Assembly: GCF_029846115.1 (NCBI RefSeq)
Contig: NZ_JARVZZ010000001.1
Span: forward strand, 3,038,001 to 3,102,000
DNA from: Serratia marcescens
GTDB taxonomy: Bacteria > Pseudomonadota > Gammaproteobacteria > Enterobacterales > Enterobacteriaceae
Length of the DNA stretch: 64,000 nt
Direction of reading: 5' to 3'
Position 1 is the first letter of the stretch; each line of letters opens with the position of its first letter. The notes under the pieces were generated by a model. That model did no database searches. It saw nothing but the letters and a program-made list of their open reading frames with translations, and was not told the origin of the DNA. Below are positions 8,675-17,864 of this stretch, piece after piece. A program made the translations under genes and the position numbers.

Positions 8675-9568
8675 ATGCCCGCTTTGCCCTCGCGTACCCG
8701 CGCCACGCTGTTCGGTTTGTTGGCCATTTTGCTGTGGAGCAGCGTCGTCGGCCTGATCCGCAGCGTCAGCGAAGGGCTGGGGCCCATCGGCGGCGCGGCG
8801 ATGATCTACAGCGTCAGCGCGGTGTTTTTGCTGGTGGCGCTCGGCGTGCCGAAATGGCGCAGCTTTCCGCGGCCTTATCTCATCGTCGGCAGCCTGCTGT
8901 TCGTCAGCTACGAGATCTGCCTGTCGCTGTCGCTCGGCTACGCCAACACCCGCCTGCAGGCGATAGAAGTGGGCATGATCAACTACTTGTGGCCCTGTTT
9001 CACCGTGCTGATGGCGCTGGCGCTCAACGGCCAAAAGGCCAAATGGTGGCTGCTGCCGGGGCTGCTGCTGTCGCTGTTCGGCATCGGCTGGATCATGAGC
9101 GGTGAGGGCGGCTGGTCACCGGCGCAGATGCTGGCCAACGTGCGCAGCAATCCGCTCAGCTACGGGCTGGCCTTCAGCGGCGCGGTGATCTGGGCGCTGT
9201 ACTGCAACCTGACCAAGAGGATCGCCCAGGGCAGCAACGGTGTGGTGCTGTTCATTGTGCTGACCGCGCTGGCGCTATGGCTTAAATATGCCTTCAGCGA
9301 GGAAAGCGGCATGCAGTTCAGCGCCGGCGTGACCGCGACGCTGCTGTGCGCCGGGGTGGCGATGGGGGCGGGGTATGCCGCCTGGAACGTCGGCATTCTG
9401 CACGGCAATATGACGCTGCTGGCGACCGTCTCTTATTTCACTCCGGTGCTGTCTGCGGTGTTCGCCGCGCTGGTGTTGCACACCTCGCTGACCGCCAATT
9501 TCTGGCAGGGCGTGGCGATGGTTACCCTCGGCTCGTTGATCTGCTGGCGGGCAACTCGCGGAAATTAA
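8675..9568 (+). CDS. yddG: Aromatic/methyl-viologen DMT exporter YddG
   Basis: This 297-residue protein of the drug/metabolite transporter superfamily shows about ten transmembrane segments. The stretches 'GLIRSVSEGLGPIGGAA', 'LLFVSYEICLSLSLGYA' and 'AAWNVGILHGN' match E. coli YddG, an inner-membrane exporter of aromatic amino acids and other compounds. It has its own upstream region after the puuP terminator and is probably monocistronic. Confidence 0.88.
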   Translation: MPALPSRTRATLFGLLAILLWSSVVGLIRSVSEGLGPIGGAAMIYSVSAVFLLVALGVPKWRSFPRPYLIVGSLLFVSYEICLSLSLGYANTRLQAIEVGMINYLWPCFTVLMALALNGQKAKWWLLPGLLLSLFGIGWIMSGEGGWSPAQMLANVRSNPLSYGLAFSGAVIWALYCNLTKRIAQGSNGVVLFIVLTALALWLKYAFSEESGMQFSAGVTATLLCAGVAMGAGYAAWNVGILHGNMTLLATVSYFTPVLSAVFAALVLHTSLTANFWQGVAMVTLGSLICWRATRGN

Positions 9569-9641
9569 CGGAAATTATCCGCCGTCGGCGCAATGTTGAA
9601 CTAGAATTTAACTAGCCATGTTGCCTGAAGGAACGACGACG

Positions 9642-9914
9642 ATGAGAAGCGACATTCAATTTATTCAACAACCCGAAATCGACGTGCATCACTATGAGCG
9701 CGGCGATACCGTGCGCCTGACCACCGCGAATCTGCGGCATGAATATCAGCTCGACGTTTATATTTTGCGCCGCGACGACAAGCTGATTTATGGTTCGGTC
9801 GTTGCGGCGGCGCCCAAGACCGACATTCCGGTCGCCAGCTGGGAGGTCAAAAACGGTGAAGAGGTGGCGTTCCGCCAGGAAAACATCGCCAAGGCAGTGC
9901 CGGCGGTGAACTGA
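9642..9914 (+). CDS. Conserved small protein of unknown function
   Basis: This is a 90-residue soluble protein without signal peptide or membrane segment. Alternating hydrophobic patterns (VRLTTAN, YQLDVYILRR, LIYGSVVAA) suggest mostly beta structure. The ATG at 9642 is preferred over an earlier one at 9618 because AAGGA lies about ten bases upstream of it. A clear terminator follows, which supports a real gene. I do not recognise the family. Confidence 0.6.
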   Translation: MRSDIQFIQQPEIDVHHYERGDTVRLTTANLRHEYQLDVYILRRDDKLIYGSVVAAAPKTDIPVASWEVKNGEEVAFRQENIAKAVPAVN

Positions 9915-9950
9915 TTTCGCTGTGCGTATTTTCTGCTGATTTTGATGAAG

Positions 9951-9980
9951 GCCGACGTTTATGCGTCGGCTTTTTCTTTT
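9951..9980 (+). terminator. Terminator after the 90-residue protein gene
   Basis: GCCGACG and CGTCGGC pair around TTTATG (9951-9970), followed by TTTTTCTTTT. Confidence 0.9.
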
Positions 9981-10072
9981 CCACAACACGATGGCGAGCA
10001 GGTGACGCCTTGATGACAGTGGGCTCAAAAACTGCGCTAAAAATCGATGTGCATGACAAAAATCACAGCGAA

Positions 10073-10179
10073 TGTGAATTTGAATGAAACATAATTTGAC
10101 AAATGTGAACGCAATCGATTACCTATTCGCGAAATGCGTAACTGGATCACAGATTCTTACAGTCAGTGGTTTCTATAAT
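10073..10179 (+). promoter_or_regulatory. tsx promoter region: PurR box, CRP-like half sites, -10
   Basis: ACGCAATCGATTACCT (10109-10124) fits every defined position of the PurR consensus ANGCAANCGNTTNCNT. Two TGTGA half-sites (10073-10077 and 10104-10108) have poor second halves and could be CRP sites of the CRP/CytR type known for tsx. A perfect TATAAT lies at 10174-10179. The rest of the 373-base gap before tsx holds nothing else I can name. Regulator binding is inferred. Confidence 0.55.
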
Positions 10180-10287
10180 GCGCGCGTCATCCGAGTTTCT
10201 GTGTGAAGACAACGCCAGGTGTCGGCAGACTCATTGTCATCTTTTCTAAACGGGCAGGAAATGGCCCTTTAAGCATGTGGTAATAAA

Positions 10288-11169
10288 ATGAAAAAAATAG
10301 CTCTCGCAGCAGGTGTACTGCTCGCAGCGTCTTACAGTGCATCATCAATGGCTGATAGCAAAGACAGTCAATATGTCTCCGACTGGTGGCACCAGAGCGT
10401 CAATGTGGTGGGCAGCTACCACACTCGCTTCGGGCCGCAGCTGAATAACGACGTGTATCTCGAATACGAAGCCTTCGCCAAGAAAGACTGGTTCGATTTC
10501 TACGGTTACGTTGACGTGCCGAAGTTCTTCGGCGTGGGCAACACCCCGGATCGCGGCATCTGGGACAAAGGTTCCCCGCTGTTTATGGAGATTGAACCGC
10601 GCTTCTCCATCGACAAACTGACCGGCACCGATCTGAGCTTCGGGCCGTTCAAAGAGTGGTACTTCGCCAACAACTACATCTATGATCTGGGCCACAACGC
10701 CGACGGCCGTCAAAACACCTGGTACATGGGTCTGGGCACCGATATCGACACCGGCCTGCCGATGAGCCTGTCGATGAACATCTATGCCAAATACCAGTGG
10801 GAAAACTACCAGGCTGCCAACGAGAACAGCTGGGACGGTTACCGCTTCAAGGTGAAATACTTCGTGCCATTGACCCAGGTGTGGGGTGGCAACCTGAGCT
10901 ACATCGGCTTCACCAACTTTGACTTCGGTTCCGATCTGGGCAAGGACAGCCATTGGGTTGACGGCACCGGCAAACAGGTGCGCACCGGCAACTCGATCGC
11001 CTCCAGCCATATTTTGGCGCTGAACTACGATCACTGGCACTATTCTTTCGTGGCGCGTTATTTCCATAACGGCGGCCAGTGGCAGGATGGCGCGGATATC
11101 GGCACCCCGCAGGGCCCGATCAAGTCTACCGGTTGGGGTTATTACCTCGTGGTTGGCTATAACTTCTGA
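10288..11169 (+). CDS. tsx: Nucleoside-specific outer-membrane channel Tsx
   Basis: This 293-residue protein begins with a signal peptide (about residues 1-22, [22 protein letters not shown]). The mature barrel is rich in aromatic residues and ends in 'VVGYNF' with a terminal phenylalanine, as outer-membrane beta-barrels do. Segments such as '[19 protein letters not shown]' match Tsx/OmpK. It lets nucleosides cross the outer membrane and often serves as phage and colicin receptor. It is monocistronic, with a terminator directly behind. Confidence 0.93.
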   Translation: MKKIALAAGVLLAASYSASSMADSKDSQYVSDWWHQSVNVVGSYHTRFGPQLNNDVYLEYEAFAKKDWFDFYGYVDVPKFFGVGNTPDRGIWDKGSPLFMEIEPRFSIDKLTGTDLSFGPFKEWYFANNYIYDLGHNADGRQNTWYMGLGTDIDTGLPMSLSMNIYAKYQWENYQAANENSWDGYRFKVKYFVPLTQVWGGNLSYIGFTNFDFGSDLGKDSHWVDGTGKQVRTGNSIASSHILALNYDHWHYSFVARYFHNGGQWQDGADIGTPQGPIKSTGWGYYLVVGYNF

Positions 11170-11193
11170 TTTTCCGTGTTATCAGAAACAGAA

Positions 11194-11218
11194 AACCCCG
11201 CCTGGCGGGGTTTTTTTT
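11194..11218 (+). terminator. Terminator after tsx
   Basis: AACCCCG and CGGGGTT pair around CCTGG, and the T run 211-218 completes a strong rho-independent terminator. It lies between convergent genes. Confidence 0.9.
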
Positions 11219-11223
11219 CGTCA

Positions 11224-11403
11224 TCACTGGGCTTGTTCGACCGGGAGATGCTTCACCGGCATAAACAGCCTGCCTTTGATCACGTGACATTCATTATTTA
11301 TCCAACTAATGATTTGTTCACGGCTGACGCCTTCCGACTGCGCGTACCGATGAAGATCGCCGTTAAAGTGTCGAGTGATGTATTCCATGAGGGTCATTTG
11401 CAC
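11224..11403 (-). CDS. Small Cro/YdaS-like helix-turn-helix protein
   Basis: A 59-codon ORF starts at GTG (11401-11403), eight bases after AGGAG on the minus strand; an ATG two codons later is the alternative. The protein reads MTLMEYITRHFNGDLHRYAQSEGVSREQIISWINNE in its first half, consistent with one HTH. The following VIKGRLFMP resembles the tail of small Cro-family regulators. There are no prophage genes around it. A DNA-binding role is inferred from the pattern only. Confidence 0.5.
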   Translation of the reverse strand: MQMTLMEYITRHFNGDLHRYAQSEGVSREQIISWINNECHVIKGRLFMPVKHLPVEQAQ

Positions 11404-11844
11404 GTCTTTTGCTCCTGAACGCCCACCCGTTGCCAGCCTGGCCACCGCGGGAGGTTGAGGTTTCTCAGACAGCGAATGTAAATTATCGGCAACTAAATCT
11501 CAACATAAAGCACCAGATTGGGGCGACGGCGGCGGGAAAAAGAATCCCGCACGGAGAGGCGGGAAGTGTTCGCTATTATCATTATGGATGATAAGAATAA
11601 GATTTGAGGTGCGACGAAAAAGAGCATGCTAACTCTTTTTTGTTACCTTCCCACGCTAGCGTAAGGCTTATTTTTCTTCAAGAAAAATCTGAGGTAAGTA
11701 TCGGCATTTTCGAGGCGTTTTGCGTTAAAACAAGATTTTGGCGCGTCTGCCGTCAAACCGCGCCGTTATCTCGGAGTTTCCTTATACTTTGTCAGGAAAT
11801 GGCCCGCTATAGTCAATAGCGTCACCCACGCAGGAATACACAAC
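11404..11844. other. Intergenic region with no confident gene
   Basis: This gap of about 440 bases separates the small HTH gene from the cigR-like gene. It contains one short hairpin (GGCGGGA...TCCCGC, near 11531-11551) without a T run, and a 71-codon ORF (11604-11819) that does not look coding. The promoter of the cigR-like gene presumably lies near its right end. Confidence 0.5.
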
Positions 11845-12318
11845 ATGAACAAACGTCGTACGACCCTCACGGTGTTGGCGCTGATCGCGTCGCTGGGGTT
11901 GTCATCCGCTCCGGCTCTGGCCGATAAGGGCGGCAACGGTAATGGCCATGGCAACAGCGGCAATCACGGTAATAGCGGTAACCATGGCAACAACGGCAAC
12001 AAAGGCAATAAAGATAAAGGCGGCTATAGAGACGGCGATAATCTGGTTTCCGTCAGCCTCTCGCGCGACCGCGCCCGTTCGCTGGCGCGCAACTACGGCC
12101 TGACCGGCTACAGCTCGCTGCCACCGGGCATCGCCAAGAATCTGGCGCGCGGTAAGCCGTTGCCACCGGGCATCGCCAAAAAAGTGGTGCCTTACTCGAT
12201 GCTGCGTGATCTGCCGCAGTACCCGGGTTATGAGTGGCGTATCGCCGGCGACGATCTGGTGCTGGTCGCGCTCAGCACCGCAATTGTTGCTTCCGTCATC
12301 AACGGCGTTTTCGACTAA
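11845..12318 (+). CDS. CigR-family (RcnB-like) secreted protein
   Basis: This 157-residue protein has a signal peptide (residues 1-26, ending APALA). A low-complexity Gly/Asn/His/Lys segment follows (about 27-60, repeats such as GNSGNHG), then the motif LPPGIAKNLARGKPLPPGIAKK. The last residues are hydrophobic (LVLVALSTAIVASVING). This architecture fits the CigR family; Salmonella CigR is described as an anti-virulence regulator. The protein is exported, possibly membrane-anchored at its C terminus. Its role in this organism cannot be read from sequence. Confidence 0.75.
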   Translation: MNKRRTTLTVLALIASLGLSSAPALADKGGNGNGHGNSGNHGNSGNHGNNGNKGNKDKGGYRDGDNLVSVSLSRDRARSLARNYGLTGYSSLPPGIAKNLARGKPLPPGIAKKVVPYSMLRDLPQYPGYEWRIAGDDLVLVALSTAIVASVINGVFD

Positions 12319-12337
12319 GGTTTGTCGAGCGTTATCG

Positions 12338-12362
12338 GGCCTCGCTGCGGCGGGGCCTTTTT
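12338..12362 (+). terminator. Terminator after cigR-like gene
   Basis: GGCCTCG (12338-12344) pairs with CGGGGCC (12351-12357) with one G-T wobble, followed by TTTTT. Confidence 0.7.
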
Positions 12363-12432
12363 ATTTGCCAGCGCGGGGCGGACGTGGTGAACTTTGGGCC
12401 TTACGTTTTCACTGCATCATAAGGGAGGCGCC

Positions 12433-12963
12433 ATGTTCAGGGCGTTATTGATAGCCTGCTGTTTGACCAGTTTTCCTGCGTTGGCCGACGGCGCCGCCGC
12501 CATCGGCGAACTGGTGAACCAACGGCTGTCGTTGATGAAAGACGTTGCCGGTTACAAGGCGCAGCAGCATTTGCCGATCGAAGACCTGGCGCAGGAGGCG
12601 AAGGTGTTGGCCAGCGCGCAGGCGGAGGCGGGGCGTTTGGGGTTGGAGCCGGCGTCAGTGCGGCCTTTTATCGCCGCGCAGATGGACGCCGCCAAGGCGA
12701 TTCAGTATCGCTATCGCGCTGACTGGCTGGCGAGCCCGGAAACCGGTTGGCAGCCTCGCCCGTTGGCGCAGGTGCGCCCGCAGATTGCGCGGTTGAGCAG
12801 CCAGATATTGCAACGGCTGGCGGAGCGGCTGCGTGCCGGCCCGCTTGGCGAAGCGGATCGGGCGGCGTTTATGGCGTCCGTGGATCAGGTGAATCTCAGC
12901 GCCGCCGACAAACGGCGGCTGGCGGATGCGCTGCTGGCGGTCAAAACCGGCAGCGCAGGCTGA
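12433..12963 (+). CDS. Secreted gamma-class chorismate mutase (AroQ type)
   Basis: This 176-residue protein has a short signal peptide (MFRALLIACCLTSFPALA) and an all-helical body. The body opens with 'IGELVNQRLSLMKDVAGYKAQQHLPIED', the typical AroQ helix with arginine and lysine active-site residues. Gamma-class (*AroQ) enzymes convert chorismate to prephenate in the periplasm; their biological role is unclear. The start is the ATG at 12433 after GGGAGG, not the earlier in-frame 12394. The gene stands alone and faces the serine hydrolase gene tail to tail. Confidence 0.85.
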   Translation: MFRALLIACCLTSFPALADGAAAIGELVNQRLSLMKDVAGYKAQQHLPIEDLAQEAKVLASAQAEAGRLGLEPASVRPFIAAQMDAAKAIQYRYRADWLASPETGWQPRPLAQVRPQIARLSSQILQRLAERLRAGPLGEADRAAFMASVDQVNLSAADKRRLADALLAVKTGSAG

Positions 12964-12966
12964 GCG

Positions 12967-14502
12967 TCAGTCGCGGCCGACGGTGCTGCGGCGGAAGGTC
13001 AGCATCCGGCTGCGGTTGGCGATGAGATCCACGTTGTAACCGCGGAAATAGAGGCAAAAGCGTTTTAACCACGGGCCGTCCTGGCACTCCACCAGCATGC
13101 GGCCCTGGCCGAGCGGGCTGAGCGTCCCGGTCTGCGCCGCCGGGCCGACGCCGATATGCACCCGATTGCCGCGAATTTCAAAGGCGGTGCGATAGTGCGG
13201 GTGATACCACAGCCCCTGCACATGCTTCAGGCAGTCGCCGTTGGCCGCGACCGGCAGAAAACGGCGCGCCACATGCCCGACTTCGCCCTCGACCGCTTCG
13301 CCGGTCCACTTCAATTTGATCGGCATATGGGCGGACAGCGACACCGCGTAGCCGTCCTCGCCCTGATACAGCGGTTCACCGCTGCCCAGATAAGCCAGGT
13401 TACCGTCTTTGACCTCCAGCCAGTGTGGCTCTGCCAGCGTGGCGTAAAGGCCGTCTGGGATCGCCGCACTGCGCTGTGGCAGGGGTTCGCCCAGCAGCGC
13501 CGCCATCACCTGCAAAGCCATACCGAAACTGTCGCAGTCTTCGCGGTTGGCCACCAGCGCGACGCCGACCTGGCGATCGGGCGCCAGCAGGAAATAGGTT
13601 TTGTAACCGGCGTGGGAACCGCCGTGCCCGAGCAAGCGGTGGTGGCCCAGCGGGGTTTGCGCCAGACCCAGGCCATAAGCGCTGAGCTGGCCCTGATTGA
13701 GGCGGCGCGGGGCGCCGAGTTGCGCCAGCACGCCCTGGCCGGGGCCCTCGTCGGCCAGCAGCGTTTGCAGCCAGCGGGTGAGGGCGTGAAGGCTGCCGGT
13801 CAGGCTGCCGGAGGCGGAAAGGTGCAGGCCGGCGCTGGCGTGTTGCCAGCCCTGCGGCGCACGCCAGTAACCCGGCACCAACCCCGGCACCACGTTGAAC
13901 CAGCTTTCCGGCGCTTGCATCTGCACCTGCAGCGGCCGGGCGATGTGCCGTTGCACCAGTTGGTCGAAATCATACCCTTTGCCGTGCAGCGCGGCCTCCA
14001 GCAGCCGATAACCGGTATTGCTGTAGGCGATCTCGCTGCCGGCTTCGTAGTTCAACTTCTCCAGCCCTTCGATAAACTGCATCACCGGCTGCGCCTCGCT
14101 GACGGCGTGCAGCGAGATGCCGAGCAAACCGAGCGTCTCGCGCACGTCGGGCAGGCCGCCGGTCATGTCCAGCGCCTGGCCGACGGTGACGTCCGCCAGC
14201 GCAGGCTGCAGGGCGGGCAGCAGTTCGCCCAGGCGCTGATCGAGCCGAATGGCGCGGCCGGTGGCGTTCAGCGCCAGCGCGGCGAAGATATGTTTGGTCA
14301 CGGAGGCGTAGCGCACCACGCTGTCGGCGGTGAAGGGGGTATTCTGCGCCAGATCGGCCAGGCCGGCGCAGGCGGTGGCGCGGAGTTGTTCGGCGTCAAA
14401 CAGGGTGATGGCGCCGCCGGGTTCGCCACGCTGTTGCCAGCCGGCCAGCAATTGTTCGGCGAGGGCGCCGGCAGCGCGCCAGTTTAACGGTGTTACAGAC
14501 AT
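12967..14502 (-). CDS. Serine hydrolase of the class C beta-lactamase fold, D-aminopeptidase-like
   Basis: This 511-residue protein has the penicillin-recognising serine hydrolase signature: SxxK at residues 67-70 (SVTK), YSN at 160-162, and HGG/HAG further on (LLGHGGSHAGYKT). About 180 extra C-terminal residues give it the three-domain length of Ochrobactrum-type D-aminopeptidase, which releases N-terminal D-amino acids. There is no signal peptide, so it is probably cytoplasmic. The start at 14502 follows GGAGG. A beta-lactamase-like esterase is the alternative. Confidence 0.75.
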   Translation of the reverse strand: MSVTPLNWRAAGALAEQLLAGWQQRGEPGGAITLFDAEQLRATACAGLADLAQNTPFTADSVVRYASVTKHIFAALALNATGRAIRLDQRLGELLPALQPALADVTVGQALDMTGGLPDVRETLGLLGISLHAVSEAQPVMQFIEGLEKLNYEAGSEIAYSNTGYRLLEAALHGKGYDFDQLVQRHIARPLQVQMQAPESWFNVVPGLVPGYWRAPQGWQHASAGLHLSASGSLTGSLHALTRWLQTLLADEGPGQGVLAQLGAPRRLNQGQLSAYGLGLAQTPLGHHRLLGHGGSHAGYKTYFLLAPDRQVGVALVANREDCDSFGMALQVMAALLGEPLPQRSAAIPDGLYATLAEPHWLEVKDGNLAYLGSGEPLYQGEDGYAVSLSAHMPIKLKWTGEAVEGEVGHVARRFLPVAANGDCLKHVQGLWYHPHYRTAFEIRGNRVHIGVGPAAQTGTLSPLGQGRMLVECQDGPWLKRFCLYFRGYNVDLIANRSRMLTFRRSTVGRD

Positions 14503-14747
14503 AGGGCCTCCAGAGTGATGGTTCGAAACGGGCCAGCTCGGCCACACGCCGCCCGGCGCTGACGATGAGCGCGGGCTTTTCGGCTGATTGTGGCGCAGTG
14601 CGTTTTTCGTCGGCCGCTGTTTTGTGCGCTGTTTAGACCAGTCAGTGAGGAATCACACGAAACTTTGATATAGCGCGCAGATTGCGGCTGACGTTGCGGT
14701 TAAAGGCAGGGAGAGAAACAGGCGCCGGGCGGCGCCTGCAGAGGGGA

Positions 14748-15551
14748 TCAGTTGAGTCTGGCGGCGCCGTCCAACAGGCCTTCAATCATCTGCTTGAGCA
14801 GGCGCTGCAGCGAGGCGGCGCGCTGCGGTTCGAATGCGTAAGGATACTGTTCGGACATGTAGTTCACCTGCGCCAGCTCAAGCTGGATCGCATGCTGTTG
14901 CTGCTGCGGCTGCCCGTAGGCGCGGGTGATGTAGCCGCCCTTGAAACGGCCGTTCAGCACGTGGGTATACTGCTGTTGCTGCTCGCAGCAGGCGACCAGC
15001 CGATCGCTCAGCGCCTGGGCGCAGCTTTCACCACCGTTGGTGCCGAGGTTGAGATCCGGCAGTTGGCCGTCGAACAGACGCGGGATCACCGAGGCGATGG
15101 AGTGCGCGTCGAACAGCAGCGCATAGCCGTGCCGCGCTTTGAGGCGCGCCAGCTCGTCCTGCAACTGCTGATGATAAGGTTGCCAAATTTGCTGCAGATA
15201 GCCGGCGCGTTCTGCGTCCGTCGGCGCTTTGCCCGGCAGGAAACTTGGGCGGCCGTCGAACAGCACGTCGGGATACAGGCCGGTGGTGGCGGTGGTGTAC
15301 AGCGGCTTGTCGTCCGCCGGGCGGTTCAGATCGATGACGAAGCGCGAATAGTTGCCGACCAGCACGCTGGCGCCCATCGCCCGTGCGAAGTCGTACAGCT
15401 GCGGAATATGCCAGTCGGTATCGGGCAGCGGGCGGGCGTCGTCGGTCAGCCCGGCCTCGACCGCCGGCGTCAGTTGCGTGCCGGCGTGCGGGATGCTGAT
15501 CAACAGCGGCAGGCTGCCGCTCTGGAAGCTAAAAGGATCGCGAATGGTCAT
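14748..15551 (-). CDS. hutG: N-formylglutamate deformylase
   Basis: This 267-residue protein of the N-formylglutamate amidohydrolase family starts '[25 protein letters not shown]' and has the family's 'DTDWHI' and 'DLNRPADD' motifs. It hydrolyses N-formylglutamate to formate and glutamate, the last step of the HutF branch of histidine breakdown. Its ATG overlaps the hutI stop (ATGA), so the two are translationally coupled. It is the last gene of the hutI-hutG unit. Confidence 0.92.
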   Translation of the reverse strand: MTIRDPFSFQSGSLPLLISIPHAGTQLTPAVEAGLTDDARPLPDTDWHIPQLYDFARAMGASVLVGNYSRFVIDLNRPADDKPLYTTATTGLYPDVLFDGRPSFLPGKAPTDAERAGYLQQIWQPYHQQLQDELARLKARHGYALLFDAHSIASVIPRLFDGQLPDLNLGTNGGESCAQALSDRLVACCEQQQQYTHVLNGRFKGGYITRAYGQPQQQQHAIQLELAQVNYMSEQYPYAFEPQRAASLQRLLKQMIEGLLDGAARLN

Positions 15552-16771
15552 TGACGTACTTCTCCTCGGAAAATCACCGTACAGGGCAGCTGACCGCCCA
15601 ACCAATAAGCCAGTTCCGCCGGCCGCGACAGCGGCCAGTGAACGAAGTCCGCCACCTTGCCGGTTTCCAGCGTGCCGTGGCTGTGTTGCAGCCCCAGCGC
15701 TTTGGCGGCGTGGGTGGTAACGCCCGCCAACGCTTCTTCCGGCGTCAGGCGGAACAGCGTGCAGGCCATGTTGATCATCAGGCGCAGCGACAGCGCCGGC
15801 GAGGTGCCGGGGTTGGCGTCGCTGGCGATCGCCATCGCCACGCGGTGCTTGCGGAACAGCTCCACCGGCGGGCACTGGGTTTCGCGCAGCAGGTAATAGG
15901 CGCCGGGTAGCAGCACCGCAACGGTGCCGGCGTCGCCCATGGCGCGGGCATCTTGCTCGGTGGCGTATTCGAGATGGTCGGCGGAAAGCGCGTGATGTCG
16001 CGCCGCCAGCGTGCTGCCGCCGAGGGCGGAGAGTTGCTCGGCGTGCAGCTTGACCGGCAAACCGGCGGCTTCGGCGGCGGCGAAGACTCGCTCCACCTGC
16101 GCCGGTGAGAACGCCAGATGTTCGCAGAAGGCGTCAACCGCATCCGCCAGGCCGGCGGCGGCCGCCTGCGGGATGATGGTATCGCAGACCAGATTGATGT
16201 AGTCGTCGGCGCGGTTGGCGTATTCCGGCGGCAGCGCATGGGCCGCCAGACAGGTGGTTTTCACCTCGACCGGCAGCAGCTCGCCCAACTTGCGCGCCAC
16301 CCGCAGCATCTTCAGTTCGCTCTCCGGGCTGAGGCCGTAACCGGATTTGATCTCCACGCAGGTGACGCCTTCCGCCAGCAGCGGCCGCAGGCGGAACAGC
16401 GCCTGCTCCAGCAGCAGCGCTTCGTCGGCCTCGCGGGTGGCTTTCACGGTGGAAATGATGCCGCCGCCCTGCGCGGCGATGTCGGCGTAGCTCACGCCGT
16501 TCAGCCGCTGTTCGAACTCGCCGCTGCGGTTGCCGCCAAACACCAGGTGCGTGTGGCAGTCAACAAAGCCGGGGGTGATGATGCCGCCGTCGAATTTCAC
16601 CGTTTCGTCCGCGATCAGGCCGGGCGGCAGCGCCGCATGTTCGCCAATCCAGACGATCTTGCCGTCGCGCACGGCGATCGCGCCGTCGGTCAGGGTGTGA
16701 TAGTTGCCGTCGCGCATGGTGACGATATCGGCGCCGTGCCACAGGCTGTCACAGTGAATCTCAGACGTCAT
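15548..16771 (-). CDS. hutI: Imidazolonepropionase
   Basis: This 407-residue metal-dependent amidohydrolase has the metal-binding HTH at residues 73-75 in [14 protein letters not shown] and the later 'KLHAEQLS' and 'ASDANPGT' motifs. It opens imidazolone-5-propionate to formiminoglutamate. The start at 16771 follows GGAGG and is preferred to in-frame codons further upstream, which lie across the HutC operator. The hutU and hutH genes for the first two steps are not in this window. Confidence 0.94.
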   Translation of the reverse strand: MTSEIHCDSLWHGADIVTMRDGNYHTLTDGAIAVRDGKIVWIGEHAALPPGLIADETVKFDGGIITPGFVDCHTHLVFGGNRSGEFEQRLNGVSYADIAAQGGGIISTVKATREADEALLLEQALFRLRPLLAEGVTCVEIKSGYGLSPESELKMLRVARKLGELLPVEVKTTCLAAHALPPEYANRADDYINLVCDTIIPQAAAAGLADAVDAFCEHLAFSPAQVERVFAAAEAAGLPVKLHAEQLSALGGSTLAARHHALSADHLEYATEQDARAMGDAGTVAVLLPGAYYLLRETQCPPVELFRKHRVAMAIASDANPGTSPALSLRLMINMACTLFRLTPEEALAGVTTHAAKALGLQHSHGTLETGKVADFVHWPLSRPAELAYWLGGQLPCTVIFRGEVRQ

Positions 16772-16806
16772 TGCTTTCCTCCGCCGGAGCCGCAGCTCCC
16801 ACATGG

Positions 16807-16818
16807 TTGTATATACAA
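16807..16818. promoter_or_regulatory. HutC-type operator upstream of hutI
   Basis: TTGTATATACAA is a perfect 12-base palindrome 36 bases before the hutI start. It matches the core of known HutC sites. Repression of hutIG by HutC until urocanate accumulates is inferred. Confidence 0.75.
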
Positions 16819-16928
16819 TCAAAAACAACCTAACGCATTCACCGGGATGTCACAAGAGGCGGGAGAGATTTTGTTATCAGGATGTGATCGACAGCGGAGA
16901 TGCGGGCGCAGGGCGCGCCCGCCGGGGA

Positions 16929-17684
16929 TCAGACTTCGCTGGTGAAGCGGCCGAACAGTTGATAACGGCTGCCGGGGTACAGCAGCCGGGCCGAGGTCAC
17001 CACGGTTTTGCCGGACCAGGTGCGGCGATGGATCAGCAGACCGGGTTCGTGGTCTTCCAGCTGCAGCAGCTCGCGCTCGCGCCGAGTGGGGATCACCGCT
17101 TCGACGATGTGTTCGCCGGCGGTCAGTGGCGCAGCCTGCGTCAGATAGGTGTATGGCGTGACGCGATCGAAATCCTGCTTCAGGTAATCCGGCGCCACCA
17201 GCGGGTTGACGCAGCGGTCTTCCACCTGCACCGGCACGTCGTTTTCGTAATGCACGATCTGCGAGTAGAACAGCCGTTGGCCGGGGTGAATGCCCAGCGC
17301 CGTCGCCTCTTCCTCGCTGGCCGGGCGGGCCTTCAGCTCGAGGATCTTGCTGCTGTGGCGATGACCGCGCGCGGCGATCTCATCGGCGATATTGTGCACT
17401 TCCAGCAGCGCGGTATGCGCTTTGGCTTCGGCGACGAAGGTGCCGACGCCCTGCATGCGAATCAAAAAACCTTCGCTGGTCAGCTCGCGCAGTGCGCGGT
17501 TGATGGTCATGCGGCTGACGCCCAGTTCCGCCACCAGTTCACTTTCGGAGGGCACGCGCTGGTGCGGTTGCCAGTGCCCCGCACGAATTTGATTCACGAT
17601 CGCCTGTTTGACCCGTTGGTAGATCGGGGCGGGGGCATCGCTCATTGCAGCCGCCAGTTGTAACACGGTCTGTTGTTCAGCCAC
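16929..17684 (-). CDS. hutC: Histidine utilisation repressor, GntR/HutC family
   Basis: This 251-residue regulator has an N-terminal winged helix (about residues 18-85, including PSESELVAELGVSRMTINRALRELTSEGFLIR) and a C-terminal UTRA ligand-binding domain. HutC represses hut genes and responds to urocanate. It sits between hutIG and the divergent hutF-hutD, with a HutC-type palindrome on each side, so it probably controls both units and itself. Confidence 0.93.
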   Translation of the reverse strand: MAEQQTVLQLAAAMSDAPAPIYQRVKQAIVNQIRAGHWQPHQRVPSESELVAELGVSRMTINRALRELTSEGFLIRMQGVGTFVAEAKAHTALLEVHNIADEIAARGHRHSSKILELKARPASEEEATALGIHPGQRLFYSQIVHYENDVPVQVEDRCVNPLVAPDYLKQDFDRVTPYTYLTQAAPLTAGEHIVEAVIPTRRERELLQLEDHEPGLLIHRRTWSGKTVVTSARLLYPGSRYQLFGRFTSEV

Positions 17685-17748
17685 GACGTTAACCTCGTCA
17701 AATAAAAAAATAATAACACCAGTTTACTGTTGATGTCGGCGTATGTAT

Positions 17749-17760
17749 ATGTATATACAA
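17749..17760. promoter_or_regulatory. HutC-type operator between hutC and hutF
   Basis: ATGTATATACAA contains TGTATATACA (17750-17759), the same core as the site before hutI. It lies in the divergent hutC/hutF promoter region, next to further TATGTATAT repeats. Confidence 0.7.
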
Positions 17761-17864
17761 CTAGTGGCCGTCGCGCCAGAAACTTGCCGGCGACCGCCAA
17801 AAATTCCTGAATGCGCGCCATCGCCGCGCCTCATACGCCGTTACACCAACAGTGGAATACTGCC

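Noticed and set aside
11604..11819. 71-codon plus-strand ORF upstream of the cigR-like gene
   Set aside because: It has no convincing ribosome-binding site, its composition does not look coding, and it overlaps the likely promoter region.
13156..14487. Long antisense ORF of 443 codons over the D-aminopeptidase-like gene
   Set aside because: It is a GC-skewed shadow of the real gene, with high histidine, glutamine and alanine content and no motifs. The opposite strand carries clear SxxK and YSN motifs.
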